NCBI GenBank assembly: GCA_025201765.1
Contig: MU623340.1
Span: 62,001-126,000 of the forward strand
Direction: 5' to 3'
Length of the DNA: 64,000 bases
Source of the DNA: Daldinia sp. FL1419
Taxonomy: Eukaryota > Ascomycota > Sordariomycetes > Xylariales > Hypoxylaceae
Positions 11,488 to 23,987 of the stretch are shown piece after piece. The notes beneath the pieces are model-generated. The model worked only from the letters and a program-made list of their open reading frames with translations, ran no database searches and had not been told where the DNA came from. How positions within the stretch are numbered: the first letter of the stretch is position 1; each line of letters begins with the position of its first letter. Both the position numbers and the translations under genes were made by a program.

Positions 11488-14400
11488 CTTGCTTGACGTC
11501 TGTTTCCCCGGATTTGCACTACAATTACAGATCCTCTCGACTTGTATCCGAGCGATGGAGACGGGGAAGAGGGGGCTGACTCGAAAGCTGACTCCGCCCC
11601 CGGCAGCCTTTAAGTATTCATCCGCAAGGGCTACTGTGATAAGGCAGCTCGGGTCGAGAAGCCGTAGCTACCAATACGCTCGACCACGTATCGACGAGGG
11701 TACTAACCTTGGGGGAGATGGCATCATGAGCGTAGATACTGTCGTAGCATCCCAATCTACCCAAAGGGGTAGGTGGGTAGACGATTTAATTTGTAGACCA
11801 GCGCGGCATGAGTCGAATTCTGGACTATCCCCCGGCATTTTGGCCTGCGCCTAGACCTTGGCATTCAATTACACCACCATCTGATAGACGGTCAAAGAAA
11901 TCGCGGTTGCTGGGAAAGAGTCCCTGTTCGCCCAGCCCTTACCCATGTCATATGTCATATCCCATCCAATCGGCAGCCTTCTTTTAGTTATACGGTATAC
12001 GGCGCTCGATGATTTATAAGGTCGATTCTTTGCCGCGATGCCTATCAATTGCCGAGAGAGGCAGGAGGTCTACCGCTTGTCCCCACGCCAATGGAGGCTC
12101 TTGGCGGCTCTTTGCTTCGTGGCTGCGTGACTATTCTCCTTCGTTGGCAAGTTCTATATCGAAGCCGGACGGGTGGATAAGAGAGGGGGTTGGAGACGAG
12201 AGATGTCTACAAGGCCGAGAATAGGGACGATTCTATCGCATGCGCACGCACGCCATACCTACGTGCATTCGTATTAATAGCGTCTTTGGGGGGGAGGGCT
12301 AAGTTGCTATCTTGAGCCTTGAGGACCAACAGATAGTCGTCATCAATGATGCAACAAGTTCTCGTGAATAAGACAATAAGAAAGGGCCGAATTCTCCTCG
12401 TGGGGTATATCAACTACTAGTCCTGTCATGTAGGTACTATCCATCGGGATTTCGATCATCGACGATCATTCAGCCTCCAGAACGAGGCGTCCAAGGAACC
12501 CAAGATGCCTTACTTAGTTAGGTAGCGGTTGGGAAATCCTAACAGATACGATCGATATGCAGCCACATTTCTGGCTTGAGGTCTTAGTTAGTCTATTCCG
12601 CGCCGATCATGTAGAATACGGGTTTCGTCGGCGTCAAAAAAGCCGGGGTATCACTAACCAATCCCCTCTTCGCCTCTGGGGTCTAGAATCCCGATTCGGG
12701 AAACTCTTGTCTAGCCTACCTACCTAGGTAGGCAACTCCCAATATCTTGGTATACTCATTTGCTTTTTTATATTAAACTTGCATTAGTAGCGACGAATCC
12801 GCTTGGCGGAAAAACTCTAAACGTTGTTGAAGAAACATAAACGACTTATTCGAGAATTCTTACTAAAGCGACTTGTCGATCTGCCTTCCTAATTTCGTAA
12901 CGAGAACGTAAGATAAGGGACTAATAAGCTCCCAACCTTGACAACCACTAAAGGTAGCTATATCTCGTATGACAAACGGTAACAGCGCAGTACGGAATTC
13001 ATAGGTGGCCGTATAACTTAATTATACCCTTAGGTAACTCTTAGCAGACCTGGGCATTAGGGAGGTGGTGTTGGCCGAGGCGCGTTAGCCTTTCGATATT
13101 TATTGTCATTGTGGTTATTGTGGTTATTGTGGTTATAATGTTTGCAAGAAAAGTTGGCTCGCCATATTTTTAGCCTGTTTATTAATATATGTTATTAATC
13201 CCTTAATGCTTAATGAAGACTATAACTAAGTCATATCATCGCTGCTATAAGGTGTATCATAAAGTACTTATATATAACCCACAGCCTTTTAAACCGGAGT
13301 GATTACCCATGTGCACCATATTTTGTAAATTTAATAGTTGAATTAATATTACTAATATTATAATTATTATTTATTTCCTTAGGCGTGTGAAGAAAACATA
13401 GCTGAAAAGGATGTCTATGTCTTAGATTAACCTTGTTGAACCTCGAAAATGTACCAGAATCAAAATAGGTATAACTCAGAGCTACCTTCAGCCCGCTCCA
13501 ACTGAAGTCAAATAATACTTCAAGAACTAAGGAATGAAGTTTCGCATTTTTCTAACGAGTACTCAGTCCTTCAGAAACAAAGTGGTTTAGTCTTAATTGC
13601 CTAGGTAGGTACCCAGGTAGTTGTGCTGTTGAAGGGTTTGACCAATAACAATTAATACTATTATTATTATTGCTATTCCGATTTACCTAATTCTAAATAC
13701 AGGTATCCGGTCCATCTTTCTGGTAATTTTTTCCGGGTAAGAACTGTGCTCCGGAGAAAACTTACCCGCTATTTATCTGTTATTGCTCCGTTGTTATAGC
13801 TTTGGTTACTGCCCATGTTCTTATTGGATCTCATCTTCCAATAGAAATGATCAAACCTTATAAGCAGTCTCTTTATCTGTTTAGTACATTTTCTTGTGAC
13901 TGCTCCCGTATGGCAAGAGATTCAGCTAGCAATAAATGCACTACCGTTTCCCGATAACGGCCAGCTACTAATCCTCAATGAGTTCCCGGTTTACCCAAGC
14001 TCGAATCCTAGCGAGAACGATCTAGTAGCAATTAATAAAAAAGTTAAGTTGAGAATATTCAAGTTGTGAGCGAGCTTATTTTTAACGATTTCATTTTAAT
14101 AGGCTCATTCTGGGATTTGAATTGAACGTGACTAAGTTATTATCATTCATTATTACATTAAAATATAGTTGTAGGCTTCCTAGAGAACGCTATTATCGAG
14201 TCGTATAGGCTAGTTTGTTTTGGTTCGTTGCTGTTTTGAGAGACATGTTTCTTTGACTTCAACTGTTGATTGTTAAGGAGAGATCCGATCCACTTGAGGC
14301 TATTCAAGCAGTTACGGTGACCCACTTTATGCCGTTTATAGTAGTTTCGTCGGGAATGATTGGATATGGGTTACAACCTTGAAACAAGACTGATAAGACA

Positions 14401-14958
14401 ACCCTTGCCTAGGAGATCCCAGCTTAGCTTTCTATTAATACAATTAAATCGATCAGTTATTCGGACGTGAGAAAAAAAACCCTAAAAAAAAGAACTAAAA
14501 AAAAACCTCTTCAACTTTAAAAGAACCTCGGAAATGATAAAAGTCTGGTAGCATGGTAAGAAGCTTATTAGTGTCAAACTAGTCTAGTGTATGCTACACA
14601 GGACGAAACTAAAGAAAAAGGACGGCAGTTTATGGAGACTTGGTAGTAATCTATCCCTGATAAGGCTAGACGCTCGTCCCCAGGGGGGACTCAGCTCTGT
14701 GCAGGGCCGGCCCAGGTCCAGCCATGGGTCCAGCCTGCCTTGCTCATGTATCTCTCCGAATAATTCTTGCAGTGTAGGTACATATTATCATCGTCAGGTC
14801 CCCCCCTGCGAACAGATGGCCGGAAAAAACTCCGCAGGTAATATTTTGGTGGAGGCTGGTGACACTCATACGTCGCGTCATTAACAAGTTGTTCCCTCGT
14901 GGGCGCTACCTTACCCTAGGTATTCGTACCCAAGACACCGGGGAACGACCCTCCAGTC
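11488..14958. other. 3.5-kb gene-poor region
   Basis: No convincing gene was found here. The first ~500 bases are the promoter of the LVIVD gene. From about 12.4 to 14.6 kb the DNA is AT-rich and has no ORF of 60 codons or more in any frame. It contains a 9-bp tandem repeat at 13108-13134 and a small inverted repeat (CGGGTAAG...CTTACCCG, near 13732-13773). It could be a mutated transposon relic, a centromere-distal AT-rich island or simple intergenic DNA. A short ORF at 14591-14884 looks random. Confidence 0.55.
13108..13134. repeat. 9-bp tandem repeat, 3 units
   Basis: Three exact copies of ATTGTGGTT lie head to tail inside the gene-poor AT-rich region. Confidence 0.85.
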
Positions 14959-17482
14959 ATGGATCAAGAAAGACCAGACAGTTCTGGCCCTAAAAAACGC
15001 CGTCTAGTTCCACTTGCACCGGCTCCGGCTGGCAGTTCGGGGCAAGGTGCTTCCGCAGGTACCGGTACTAAAGGGAGAAGACAGGTTACAGCCGCGTGTG
15101 AAGCATGTAGGAAGAGGAAGTCAAAAGTAAGAACACATTCAAAGACTCTTGAAAACGAATCTAATTACACTGCATAATCGAATCTGGTGTAATGTATCAC
15201 GACTGACATCCCCTTGCTTGTAGTGTAACGCTGATCGTCCAAAATGTAGCCTTTGCGTGAGGCACGACACCGACTGTCGATATGCTACGGCTCCAGCAGG
15301 TAAACAGTTTCCATCTACAATCAATAACCAAACTTGAACCAAACCTGAACCCCCTAAATTCTAACTAGCATCCAAGAGACACACTCGCAGGCCTTGAAGA
15401 GAAAACACAGCGAGCTGCAGAACCGGATAACCCCGTACGAGGAATTATTCGGCCTGCTCAAGACAAAATCCGAACACGAATCTCTCGAGATCCTCCGGAG
15501 AATCCGGACTGGTAATGATGTCGGTGATATCTTACGCCACGCGAGGGATGGAGATCTCCTAATTCAACTCTCGTTAGCCCCTGAGGCCCGTCGCCGATAC
15601 GAATTCCCATATATTAACGACATGCCTGCCTCTATTCTGGTATCTGATAACCTCTACTTGCGCTCCTTCGTCTTTGAAACAACGTTCCGTGCTCCTCCTT
15701 CTCATGGATTTGAAAATGACTCGCAACGTGAAGGGTATAACGATGAACGCTATCTTAAACCCTACCATGCGGCTCAGGTCGTAGAGCCCACATTCGACGA
15801 CGTGAACGTGTCGAAGTGGACTAACGTAACATCGGATAATTACCTGTTAAGAAGACTGCTCAATTCTTACCTATACTACCAACATCCTTGGACCGCGGCC
15901 TTTCATATGGATTCTTTCATTCAGGACATGATTACAGGACGGGCTCGTTACTGTTCCTCGCTGCTGGTTAACTCCGTGCTCGCCGCTGCATGTGTAAGTC
16001 TAGCAAAACAGGGTCGCGATTGATAACGCCAACTGACCCAATCCAGCATATGTGCCGCGAGGTTCCGGACCGTACCAAGTTTTGGGTTCCCCAAACCCTC
16101 GGTTACCAATTCTTGGCCGAAGCGAAGAGGCTCTGGGAGCTCGAAAGCCAACGGGGTACCAGGAGCCTACCGACAATCCAGGCCGCTATAATACTAGGCA
16201 TCGTAGCTCTCACTACGGCCATGGACAAGGTTGGAACTTCGTATCTACTTCAGGCCATGGCCATGGCGGAGGAAATGGATTTATTTAGCGCCCACGCGGG
16301 CACGGAAAACGAATCAGCACGAAAGGTCCGGGCCCTCACGGCGTGGGGTGTTTATACCTGGCAAGCGTATGTAAAAGAAGAATCCCTCTATATCTTGTTA
16401 CCTACTTATTATATTTACTAACCGAGCGTAGTTGGCAGCGTTTCTACTTTGCCGCACCGCCTCATCTTAAAAGGGCGCCCGAATATCCGCTACCGGATCC
16501 TATAGCTGACGAGAAATTCTACGGCGAAACCTGGATTCGCTATCCGATGAGCAGCAGGTTACACCCTTCCAACGTGGGCCACGTTATGAGGGCGAATTTT
16601 GAGTTGCGGCACTTGATGAATGAAATGGGGTTGGAATTATTCGAAGAGAATAAGCCACCCCGTATTAACGTCGAGAAGGCGCTGGAGTGTAAATCCCGGC
16701 TGGATAACTGGTTTGTTAACCTTCCGGACATCCTTTCGCCTACGAAGATTGTATTCCCGGATCATATCAAGATTCAGTAAGTTTAGCCCTGAACTCTGCT
16801 CCTCACGTACCTACTATACGGCCTCCTAACTACGGGGTCTAGTATGGAATACTACGGCACAATCATCACACTTGTCCGCTTTTTAGCTTCCTCCGGTTAC
16901 GAATTAGATTTAACCTGGCACAACATCATCACGCACGCAGAAGTGCGCCTCGAGACGCTTCTACGGCTGTACTACCTACGGCACAGCTTCGAGTCGTACG
17001 ACCCCTTGCTGATGCACTGGCTCATGTTCCTCGGCGACACGACACTGCAGAAGATAGACAAGTCCGGCATTGCCCTGCCCCCGGCGATAGCCGCCCTTTC
17101 GCCTCCCGTAAACGTCGAGTCCTTAAGATCGACATTGATCCTCTGCGCGAAGGGGTTATACGACCAAGGTCACAACTACCACATCGCCGTGCTCGTATAC
17201 CGCCTGCTACGCGACCGCATGAAAGCCAACGACCTCGATCTCATGCGCACCCACATCTTCTCTCCCCAGGGCCCCGGCGACGAAGAAATGCCCCTTATGA
17301 TGCAGTATATCCAGGCCCAGTGGGTTGCACCGGTCGTGACGCGCGATGCCGAAAGTGCTAATCCTAGCAAAAATACACTGGATTATCTACTAAGGGAATA
17401 CGAGAAGTTGTCCCTCGATCGCAACGTCGAAGACTTGAGTGATACTAGCGACCCAGCAGAGCGACGGTCTTCGGGGTCGTGA
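14959..17482 (+). CDS. Zn2Cys6 fungal transcription factor
   Basis: This is a zinc binuclear cluster regulator with six exons: 14959-15126, 15224-15299, 15377-15993, 16047-16366, 16432-16776 and 16843-17482. The cluster is split by the first intron and reads CEACRKRKSK then CNADRPKCSLC and a final Cys in DTDCRY, giving the six metal-binding cysteines. A basic, Pro/Gly-rich N-terminus precedes it. A short linker starting ETHSQALKRKHSELQ leads to a likely coiled-coil dimerisation segment. The rest is the fungal-specific transcription factor (middle homology) domain, with the CREVPDRTKFWVPQTLGYQFL and AKRLWELE region and helical repeats. It is nuclear and binds CGG-type sites. The target genes are unknown, and no neighbouring pathway is obviously its regulon. 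All introns have standard GT/AG ends. Confidence 0.9.
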
Positions 17483-17872
17483 TAGATCTAACAACGCACA
17501 CCTCGACGCCTAATTCTTACCATTCTATTAGAAAGTATCTGACTTATAGTTGTTATCTAGGTAAACTTAGGTACCTAGATATGAGTTATGATATATAGGT
17601 AGGTACCTTGCCGGTTCTCGTTTAAACGACGGGCTTTACGCGATTACGATGTCGTTAATTTATATATAAACTCGTTGGTTCAGTTGGCTAGTTGGTAAAA
17701 TTTGGATTTGGAATCTCTAAATGTCGATGGAATCACGGAACAAGGACAAATGCGGATCTGGGGTAAAGGTCAAAATATAATCAGGATGCTTTGATAACCA
17801 GAGTATGTAAATAAATAACACTTCGAATTGACCATCACATTGAATTTAGCTTTGGTATTCGTGTTATTCTAA
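17483..17872. other. Intergenic region left of the MITE
   Basis: This is the 3' flank of the transcription factor gene, AT-rich, with GGTACC-type short repeats at 17560-17610. No gene is seen. Confidence 0.5.
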
Positions 17873-17894
17873 GGGGATGTTTTGTTGCATAAGC
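17873..17894 (+). repeat. MITE left terminal inverted repeat
   Basis: This 22-bp repeat is the exact reverse complement of bases 18432-18453. It is preceded by the TAA target duplication. Confidence 0.9.
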
Positions 17895-18008
17895 GGTGCT
17901 TTGCTTATGGCTCGTGCCAACCTTGACATATAAGCTGCTGAAATATGGCTCGATTGTGGGGGCTATACCCACTGTATTTTTGACGAATTAGCGTTTACCT
18001 TAATTCTC

Positions 18009-18042
18009 ATAAGCCACGGAGCGTTTGGAACCCGTGGCTTAT
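18009..18042. repeat. Hairpin inside the MITE
   Basis: Arms of 11 bp (ATAAGCCACGG at 18009-18019 and its reverse complement at 18032-18042) flank a 12-base loop. Confidence 0.8.
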
Positions 18043-18246
18043 TGGTTTATGTTTATTGAAGCTATTCGTAACCTTGTTGTTGCTACTTGTTGTAATTACA
18101 TATTTAGCATACGTAATGACCACTAAATGCGTTATAATTATAGCACGTACATATGCTATAATAAAAATTTTGAGTGCTAAATATATGCGCTGTAATTATA
18201 GGGCATTTATAGTGCTGAAAATGCTGTAAAATCAACATAAGCGAGC

Positions 18247-18274
18247 CGAAAAGCACCTTTTGAGGTGCTTTTCG
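18247..18274. repeat. Hairpin inside the MITE
   Basis: Arms of 12 bp (CGAAAAGCACCT and its reverse complement) are separated by a 4-base loop, near the centre-right of the element. Confidence 0.85.
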
Positions 18275-18431
18275 CTTTTGGAAAAATTTAAGCGGATTGA
18301 TTAATGTTTATTGGATGCATGAAAAAGTATTGTGGAACTGCAAATAAGCCAAATTTTGGTGGGGATAAGTTAAGCGGTACCCCAAGAACACATAGCTGAT
18401 GCTTATGCTTACCCCCCATAAGTTTTTCCAT

Positions 18432-18453
18432 GCTTATGCAACAAAACATCCCC
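18432..18453 (-). repeat. MITE right terminal inverted repeat
   Basis: This is the reverse complement of the left 22-bp repeat, followed by TAA at 18454-18456. Confidence 0.9.
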
Positions 18454-18646
18454 TAAGTATCATGCCACTCGAGATATCCAGCTCGTGAAACCCTCATATG
18501 TGAAGAGGATTGCACACCAACACTACATCACTTTCGCCCAACTACCCATTTCTCCTTGTCATTCATCACGTTGGATCGATCTTCGTAAAACGTAGGCGGG
18601 GATGTATTCTACCCGATCCGCCGTTTTCAGCGCCTAAGATCCTAGT

Positions 18647-21600
18647 TTAGCTTAGCAATTCCTTGATATCCTCGACCCTTTGGAGTCTCTTTTCTTCATC
18701 GCTCATCATGCCCAATGAAGTAGCACTGTAAAGACGAGATGTTAGCAGCGAAACTTCCACATGAAAACATGATAAAATTAAATACCCACATAAACTTCTT
18801 CCTATCTTGGACTTTTAACATCCGTTCTTCAACGCTGTCTTTGACAATGAACCGATAGACCTTGACCTCATCGTCCTGGCCCATTCTGTGTACACGATCG
18901 ATAGCTTGTGCCTCTACGGCGAAACTCCACCAAGGATCCATCATGAAAACACGTTTCGCCTGGGTTAAGTTTAACCCCACACCTCCAGCTCGTAAGCTTA
19001 ACAATAAAATTGTAAATTTGTTAGATTCCTTGAATTCGCTCAGGATAGCTGAGCGGGCCTTCTGATTTGTGGTCCCGTCAAGACGGAGAAATCGCATGTT
19101 GGCTTTCGCAAGTGCCGGCTCAATGAGCGACATGAAGGATGTAAACTGGCTAAAGACAACTGATTTCATGCGCGGATGTTCCTTGCGTAACTGGCGTAGG
19201 AGTTTCATTAGCGAGACAACTTTCGATGAGGACTCGTTTGACCCCAATCGATGTAAGCTAATCTTGGGTGAAGTCTGAATTATCTCTGGATCATCATCCT
19301 CTCGAACGACTTCAAACAGATCGCGGCTGTTGATGGGTTCGCGACAATTGAAGCATTTCGGCACTTGATGACGATCTGTATTGTGTTTAATGAAGTCCAG
19401 CAGACATTTCTTGCACGCAGAATGCCAGCAGCCAGTTACCGTTTGATCAATCATCGGCTCTTCTGAGCAGATCGGACATTCATTTACCGCCTCGTCTCGA
19501 ATTTGTTGAAGGACATGAGCACCAAACGCGTTGGCACCCCTTTCATCGCTAGTCGTCGCAGTGAACCGTTCTATCAGAGAATGAAGGTCCATGTCATCGC
19601 TAAGGCCTGCGGCTGCATCTGCTTCAGCTCCCGCAGCTTCCTCCTCGCTAATGATATCTTGGTTCCTAACCAAAATTGGGTGACAGCATGACTGGCGAAG
19701 GCGGAGGATCTGAGCAAATATAGTTGTGTAGGCCTTCAACACTGTGCCTCTCTCGACATTGGCTGAGAATGTACGCTGGGCCCGAGTAAATACATAATCG
19801 TAAACATCTCGTTCAGCTTTTGAGAGTTCCACTTCGACAATCTCTATTGATTTGGGGGGCAGAGGGACAAGTCTGGATATGATTAGTACTGCATCTCATC
19901 GATATAATGGAGCATGTTGTAACTCACGGCTGTCCCTCGGGTGTCTTCATATCTTTCGTCCTCCTCATCACCAGGGGCTCAAGGACTGTTTGCACCACGT
20001 CAAGGGCACGTACAAAATCTTTAGATTCGAATGGGACGGTGATAAATGTTCGCCAGTATGAAAAGTTATTCCATGGTTCGACCCTAAGGAACCTAACTAG
20101 ACTAAACAGATCTTCCAGGCGATTTACGATGGGGGTTCCTGTCAAAACCCAACGGTGTGTAGCTGCAAGTTCGTAGCAAGCCTTTGCAGTCTTGGACTGT
20201 CGGTTTTTAATGGTATGGGCTTCATCAAGAATAACTCGGAAAAAGTCTAACGAGAACAAACCATTGTGTGAAGCTCTATTACCTGCCTTAGAAGCGATTT
20301 GGGTGTATTCGGAAAGAACTACGCCATAGCTCGTAACTACAACATCAGGCGCGGAGGCAATATTAGCTTCACAACATGAAGCTTGTAGATTATCAATCTT
20401 TTCATTGCCATAATAGACAATTGACTTCAGTGTACCCTCTTTAGATGCATTCTCTGCTTCGCTCTGCCACTGTGCAAGTAATGACATTGGAGCGATAACA
20501 AGGGTAGTCTTGGGCGCGGAAACGATACCAGACCTAGAAGAAAGTTTTCGTAGACTATCGACGGAATTGAGGGATGTTCCCGCACTCTGGATTGCCACTT
20601 CAGATTTATGGGAATGGATGAGACTCAACATTTGAATCGTTTTACCCAGACCCATTTCGTCGGCGAGGATACCACCTAAGCAGTGCTGCTCTTGAACAGG
20701 GAAGTCTAGAGAGAGCTCACCCGAGTACGGGTTCATATAGAAACTAGGTTGGTCTTCAACTTGGAGAACCTCCCGATCGTCGACATCCTTTGTAGGCCAA
20801 GAGTATTCCTCCCAGAGAGGATGCATTGATATTCCACGGGCTACATTCTTGTGGTCTTTTTCTTTAGCCAACATCCAATACAAAGACTGCTTTTGGTAAG
20901 GACGAAGCGTCATATCAAAAGACTCAGCTGGTTCGGCCTCTGGTGTATTGAAATCGAACGACTGAGCTTTCCGATACAGAGCGTCAAGCTGGTCTTGCTC
21001 GAGTTCTTGGCCATCTTCAGATTCTTCGGGCGGTGGCGATGAACTGGGGTTCGTAGATTTGGATACATCGCTACTCTTCTTTTCGGCCATCTCAGCAGCA
21101 TTAAGAAGGCCTTGTCGTGCACTTCTAGCAGCGGCAGCGTTGCCTCTTGACGGCGCGAGATTGATCTCTTGAAATAACCGCACGAGAGCTACTTGTCTTA
21201 GACGTAGATCCCGCTCTTCACTAGTTTCCTTTTCCTCATAAAGGCCAGTTGAACGATTATCCGACATCTGGAATCCTGTGTTCTGGAAGGCAGACCTCAT
21301 CAAAAAGCACCGTAGTTGAAGGAATACGGTGTCATTTGTTCTCAGTCTTTCTGGTGCATATACGCAGCTACCTTCAAACCTGCAGACCTTCTGATCCATC
21401 AGCGACGATACCCAGTTTGCCGTATCTTTAGCCAGCCGTCCGACCTCCGTCCCTCGTGAGTCTGTAAACCGGACTATAACATCGACACGTCTAGCAGCCG
21501 CAGAGTTCACTCGGGTCGGTAAAGGCAAATTCCCCTTGCTCTTTGTTTTGAGCGATGCGCCCGGTGGTTGAATCTTCTGCCGCTCGATCTTGACGATATC

Positions 21601-22149
21601 TCCATGATTAAGCAGGTTCGTTCCACTTCGAGTAGCCCATCCTTCAACGCCGAATGCACCAATATAGCGACTACTGGGCATGGATTGTAATAATCGGGGT
21701 CGTGTCGGAGGAGGGTCTGGTTCCTTGGAATTGTCGGGTATAGTAGTCGAAGCGCCCCGAGGTAGGAAAAGTGCTGCGGTCCTATTTATGGATGGCTGGG
21801 GGCGTAGCTTCTTCCATGTCCCATCGAAATACATATTAACAGCCCGTTCGATATCATTTCCGCAGTTTTCGCCAATTATTTTCAGCGCCTCGGAATTAAC
21901 GTTGTCCCCCACAATGCTTTGAAATGCATCGCGGTCAAAGGCCGACTCTTGATCTATCGCAGAGGTAGACTGTGCCGAATATGCATCCGAGGCATTCGTT
22001 GTCGATATCGGACTGGTCATATTACTAGTGGTCTTTTCCACGAGAGGTGCCTCTTGTAAGCTGCGTTGGGCTAACCCATGCCCGTCCTCCGAATCTGCAA
22101 AGAACCTCCTCTTTTTGGCGGGAGGCTCCCCTGGGTTTTCTATGTTCAT
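18647..22149 (-). CDS. rad5: Rad5/HLTF DNA repair helicase and E3 ligase
   Basis: This is a 1127-aa SNF2-family ATPase from exons 22149-19928, 19872-18790 and 18725-18647. The domain order matches Rad5: a UBA-like N-terminal segment (~70-112), a HIRAN domain (~160-285, RYIGAFGVEGWATRSG), SNF2 N with Walker A DEMGLGKT (~497-504) and DEAH (~642-645), a RING finger inserted between the helicase lobes (~873-917, CPICSEEP...CWHSAC..C...C..C), and the helicase C lobe (VVFSQFTSFMSLIE, LLSLRAGGVGLNL, DRVHRMGQ). It ends in MMSDEEKRLQRVEDIKELLS. In the family, Rad5 K63-polyubiquitinates PCNA and reverses stalled forks in error-free damage tolerance in the nucleus. A KKRR-rich N-terminus fits nuclear import. 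It shares a 648-bp divergent promoter with the NDUFAF6-like gene. Confidence 0.95.
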
Positions 22150-22797
22150 GATGGGCTCATTCGAATACTCTTGAGGGGCGTGTAGCAGGTTATGCGTTCG
22201 AGTAGTCTCGTGGATGGGTGATGGGGGAGATATGAACTCAGCCTAAGTAGAAGAAGACGAAAATAGAGACGAGCAAGTTGTATGAGAAATTATGAATAAA
22301 ATAACTTAACTAATGCATAGGAGGAACATAAGTTACTATCAACGAAATAAATCGAGAGAATGGAGAAGCAGCGATCTTTAGTCTATAAACCCGGAAATTC
22401 AAAGCAGTTCTACTTGGGAGGTAGGTACCTCCCACTACTGCCAAGAACAGAAGACGCGCTTCCTCCGAAAAAAGAAAAAAAATATGGTAGCCAATTCATT
22501 ATGTAACCTAGTAATTAATTGATTAAGACGCGACCATCTCAACGCGGGTCATCATGTGATCGCGTTTCAATTTACCTGGGTACATAGGTACCTAGGAAAA
22601 GGGACCTCTAAGACCCCCATATCCTGTAGTATGATGTCATTCCTATGCTATTTTTATGACAAGTCAAAAAATGCTAACTCTAGAAAAAAAAAACCTTATT
22701 AATATAATAACGAGGATTTTTATTTGGTAGCTCGAATCCACCGGAGAGTATAATAATACAATTTATGATGGACTGTCTGATATAACATCGTTTTCTT
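22150..22797. promoter_or_regulatory. Divergent promoter, rad5 and NDUFAF6-like gene
   Basis: This non-coding 648-bp spacer sits between two divergently transcribed genes. It contains A-tracts and GGTACC motifs (22428-22433, 22588-22593). No specific factor site is claimed. Confidence 0.5.
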
Positions 22798-23987
22798 ATG
22801 TATCGTGCGATTCGGGCACGTTCAGGCCTTCGATGGCCTAAGCATCAATTACGGCTCTCGCAAAGATGCTACGCAACTGATGCCGAGATAGAGAAGGCAA
22901 GGCAATATTGTGTTGCGCAACTGAGGCAGGTCACTTCTTATGCTATAGTTAAGTCTAGTTGCAAACACTTGCACTTCAGACTTATAACGGGTAGGTTCGC
23001 GATACTAATTGGAGTAGACAGTCTGATTATGATTCTTATTTGATCCGAAATATACTACCTCGACAGCGCCAGGATGCTTATGATGCGCTACGAGCTTTTA
23101 ATCTTGAGCTGGTGAAGCTCCCGGAACTCGTATCAAACCCCACCATTGGTTTAATGAGGATGCAATTCTGGCGAGATGCCGTCAACAACACATTCGCCGG
23201 GAAACCCCCCAAAGAACCCATTATGATCTTACTTCATAAAGTTATTTCGGACCTCACCGAGACGGGTGGCACGCCAAGTTCTATCAAGTTCTGGTTACTG
23301 CGTCTGATCAATACTCGAGAGCAGTATATGGATAATAGACCATTCACCAATCTGGCTTCTTTGGAAGAGTATGCAGAGAATACGTACTCAACCCTTATGT
23401 ATTCAAATCTAGCAGCACTCTCTATCCATTCTATGCATATGGATCATTTGGCGAGCCATATCGGGAAGGCATGTGGTATCGTGGCTATCCTCCGGGGTGT
23501 CCCAGTTTTAGCAGCGCCCACGCCGCCCGTTAAATCACCCGGTGGAGCTAGTGTAGGCAGTGGCAGGAACCCGGTTCTACTGCTGCCACTAGATGTCATG
23601 GCAGAAACGGGCCTTAAGGAGGAAGATGTTTACCGCCACGGCCCTCGCGCCGACGGTTTCCAAGACGCCGTCTTCAAAGTCGCCACCCGGGCTCATGATC
23701 ACCTTATTACCGCAAGGGAAATGTTGAAAAATCTTCACGCAGGGGAAACCCCTAGCCACGAATATGAACACCACGGCGAAGAGCAACACGAATATCCGTT
23801 GGGGATACATGGAGACGATGACACGAAAAGAGACTTGAGACGGGGATTCAATGTTTTGCTAGAAGGTATACCGGCTGTCGATTACTTGACACGACTCGAA
23901 GGCCAAAACTTCGACCCCTTTACCGTACGCAGTAGTTGGAAGCTCCCGTGGCGATTATGGAGAGCGATAAAGACGAAACAGATTTAA
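22798..23987 (+). CDS. NDUFAF6-like complex I assembly factor
   Basis: This is a 365-aa squalene/phytoene synthase-fold protein with exons 22798-22929 and 23022-23987. The N-terminus is a typical mitochondrial presequence, rich in Arg and Ser (MYRAIRARSGLRWPKHQLRL). The joined exons read CVAQLRQ then SDYDSYL, which aligns with the start of the fold. LRAFNLELVKLPELVSNPTIGLMRMQFWRDAV-type sequence follows, a close match to NDUFAF6/Sicily proteins, which lack the DxxxD metal motifs of true synthases. Family members help assemble respiratory complex I in mitochondria. The splice donor is GTCACT, a weak match to the fungal consensus, but it is the only one found that restores the domain. A His/Glu-rich loop (EYEHHGEEQHEYP) near residue 295 is unusual. 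Confidence 0.88.

Larger units (their letters stand above)
17873..18453. mobile_element. MITE, PIF/Harbinger-like, 581 bp
   Basis: The element is bounded by perfect 22-bp terminal inverted repeats beginning GGGGATGTTTTGTTGCATAA and flanked by a 3-bp TAA direct repeat (17870-17872 and 18454-18456). A GGG-start TIR with TWA target duplication is the usual mark of PIF/Harbinger elements. There is no transposase ORF, so it is non-autonomous. Internally it carries two further strong hairpins and many ATAAGC/GCTTAT motifs near both ends, which could be transposase-binding sites. It sits between two convergent 3' ends (transcription factor and Rad5), a neutral site. The exact identity of both TIRs suggests recent insertion. 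Confidence 0.85.

Noticed and set aside
11324..11854. 176-codon ORF on the plus strand
   Set aside because: Overlaps the first exon and promoter of the LVIVD gene on the opposite strand and has no domain features.
14591..14884. 97-codon ORF upstream of the Zn2Cys6 gene
   Set aside because: Composition looks random and no family is recognisable; probably part of the promoter.
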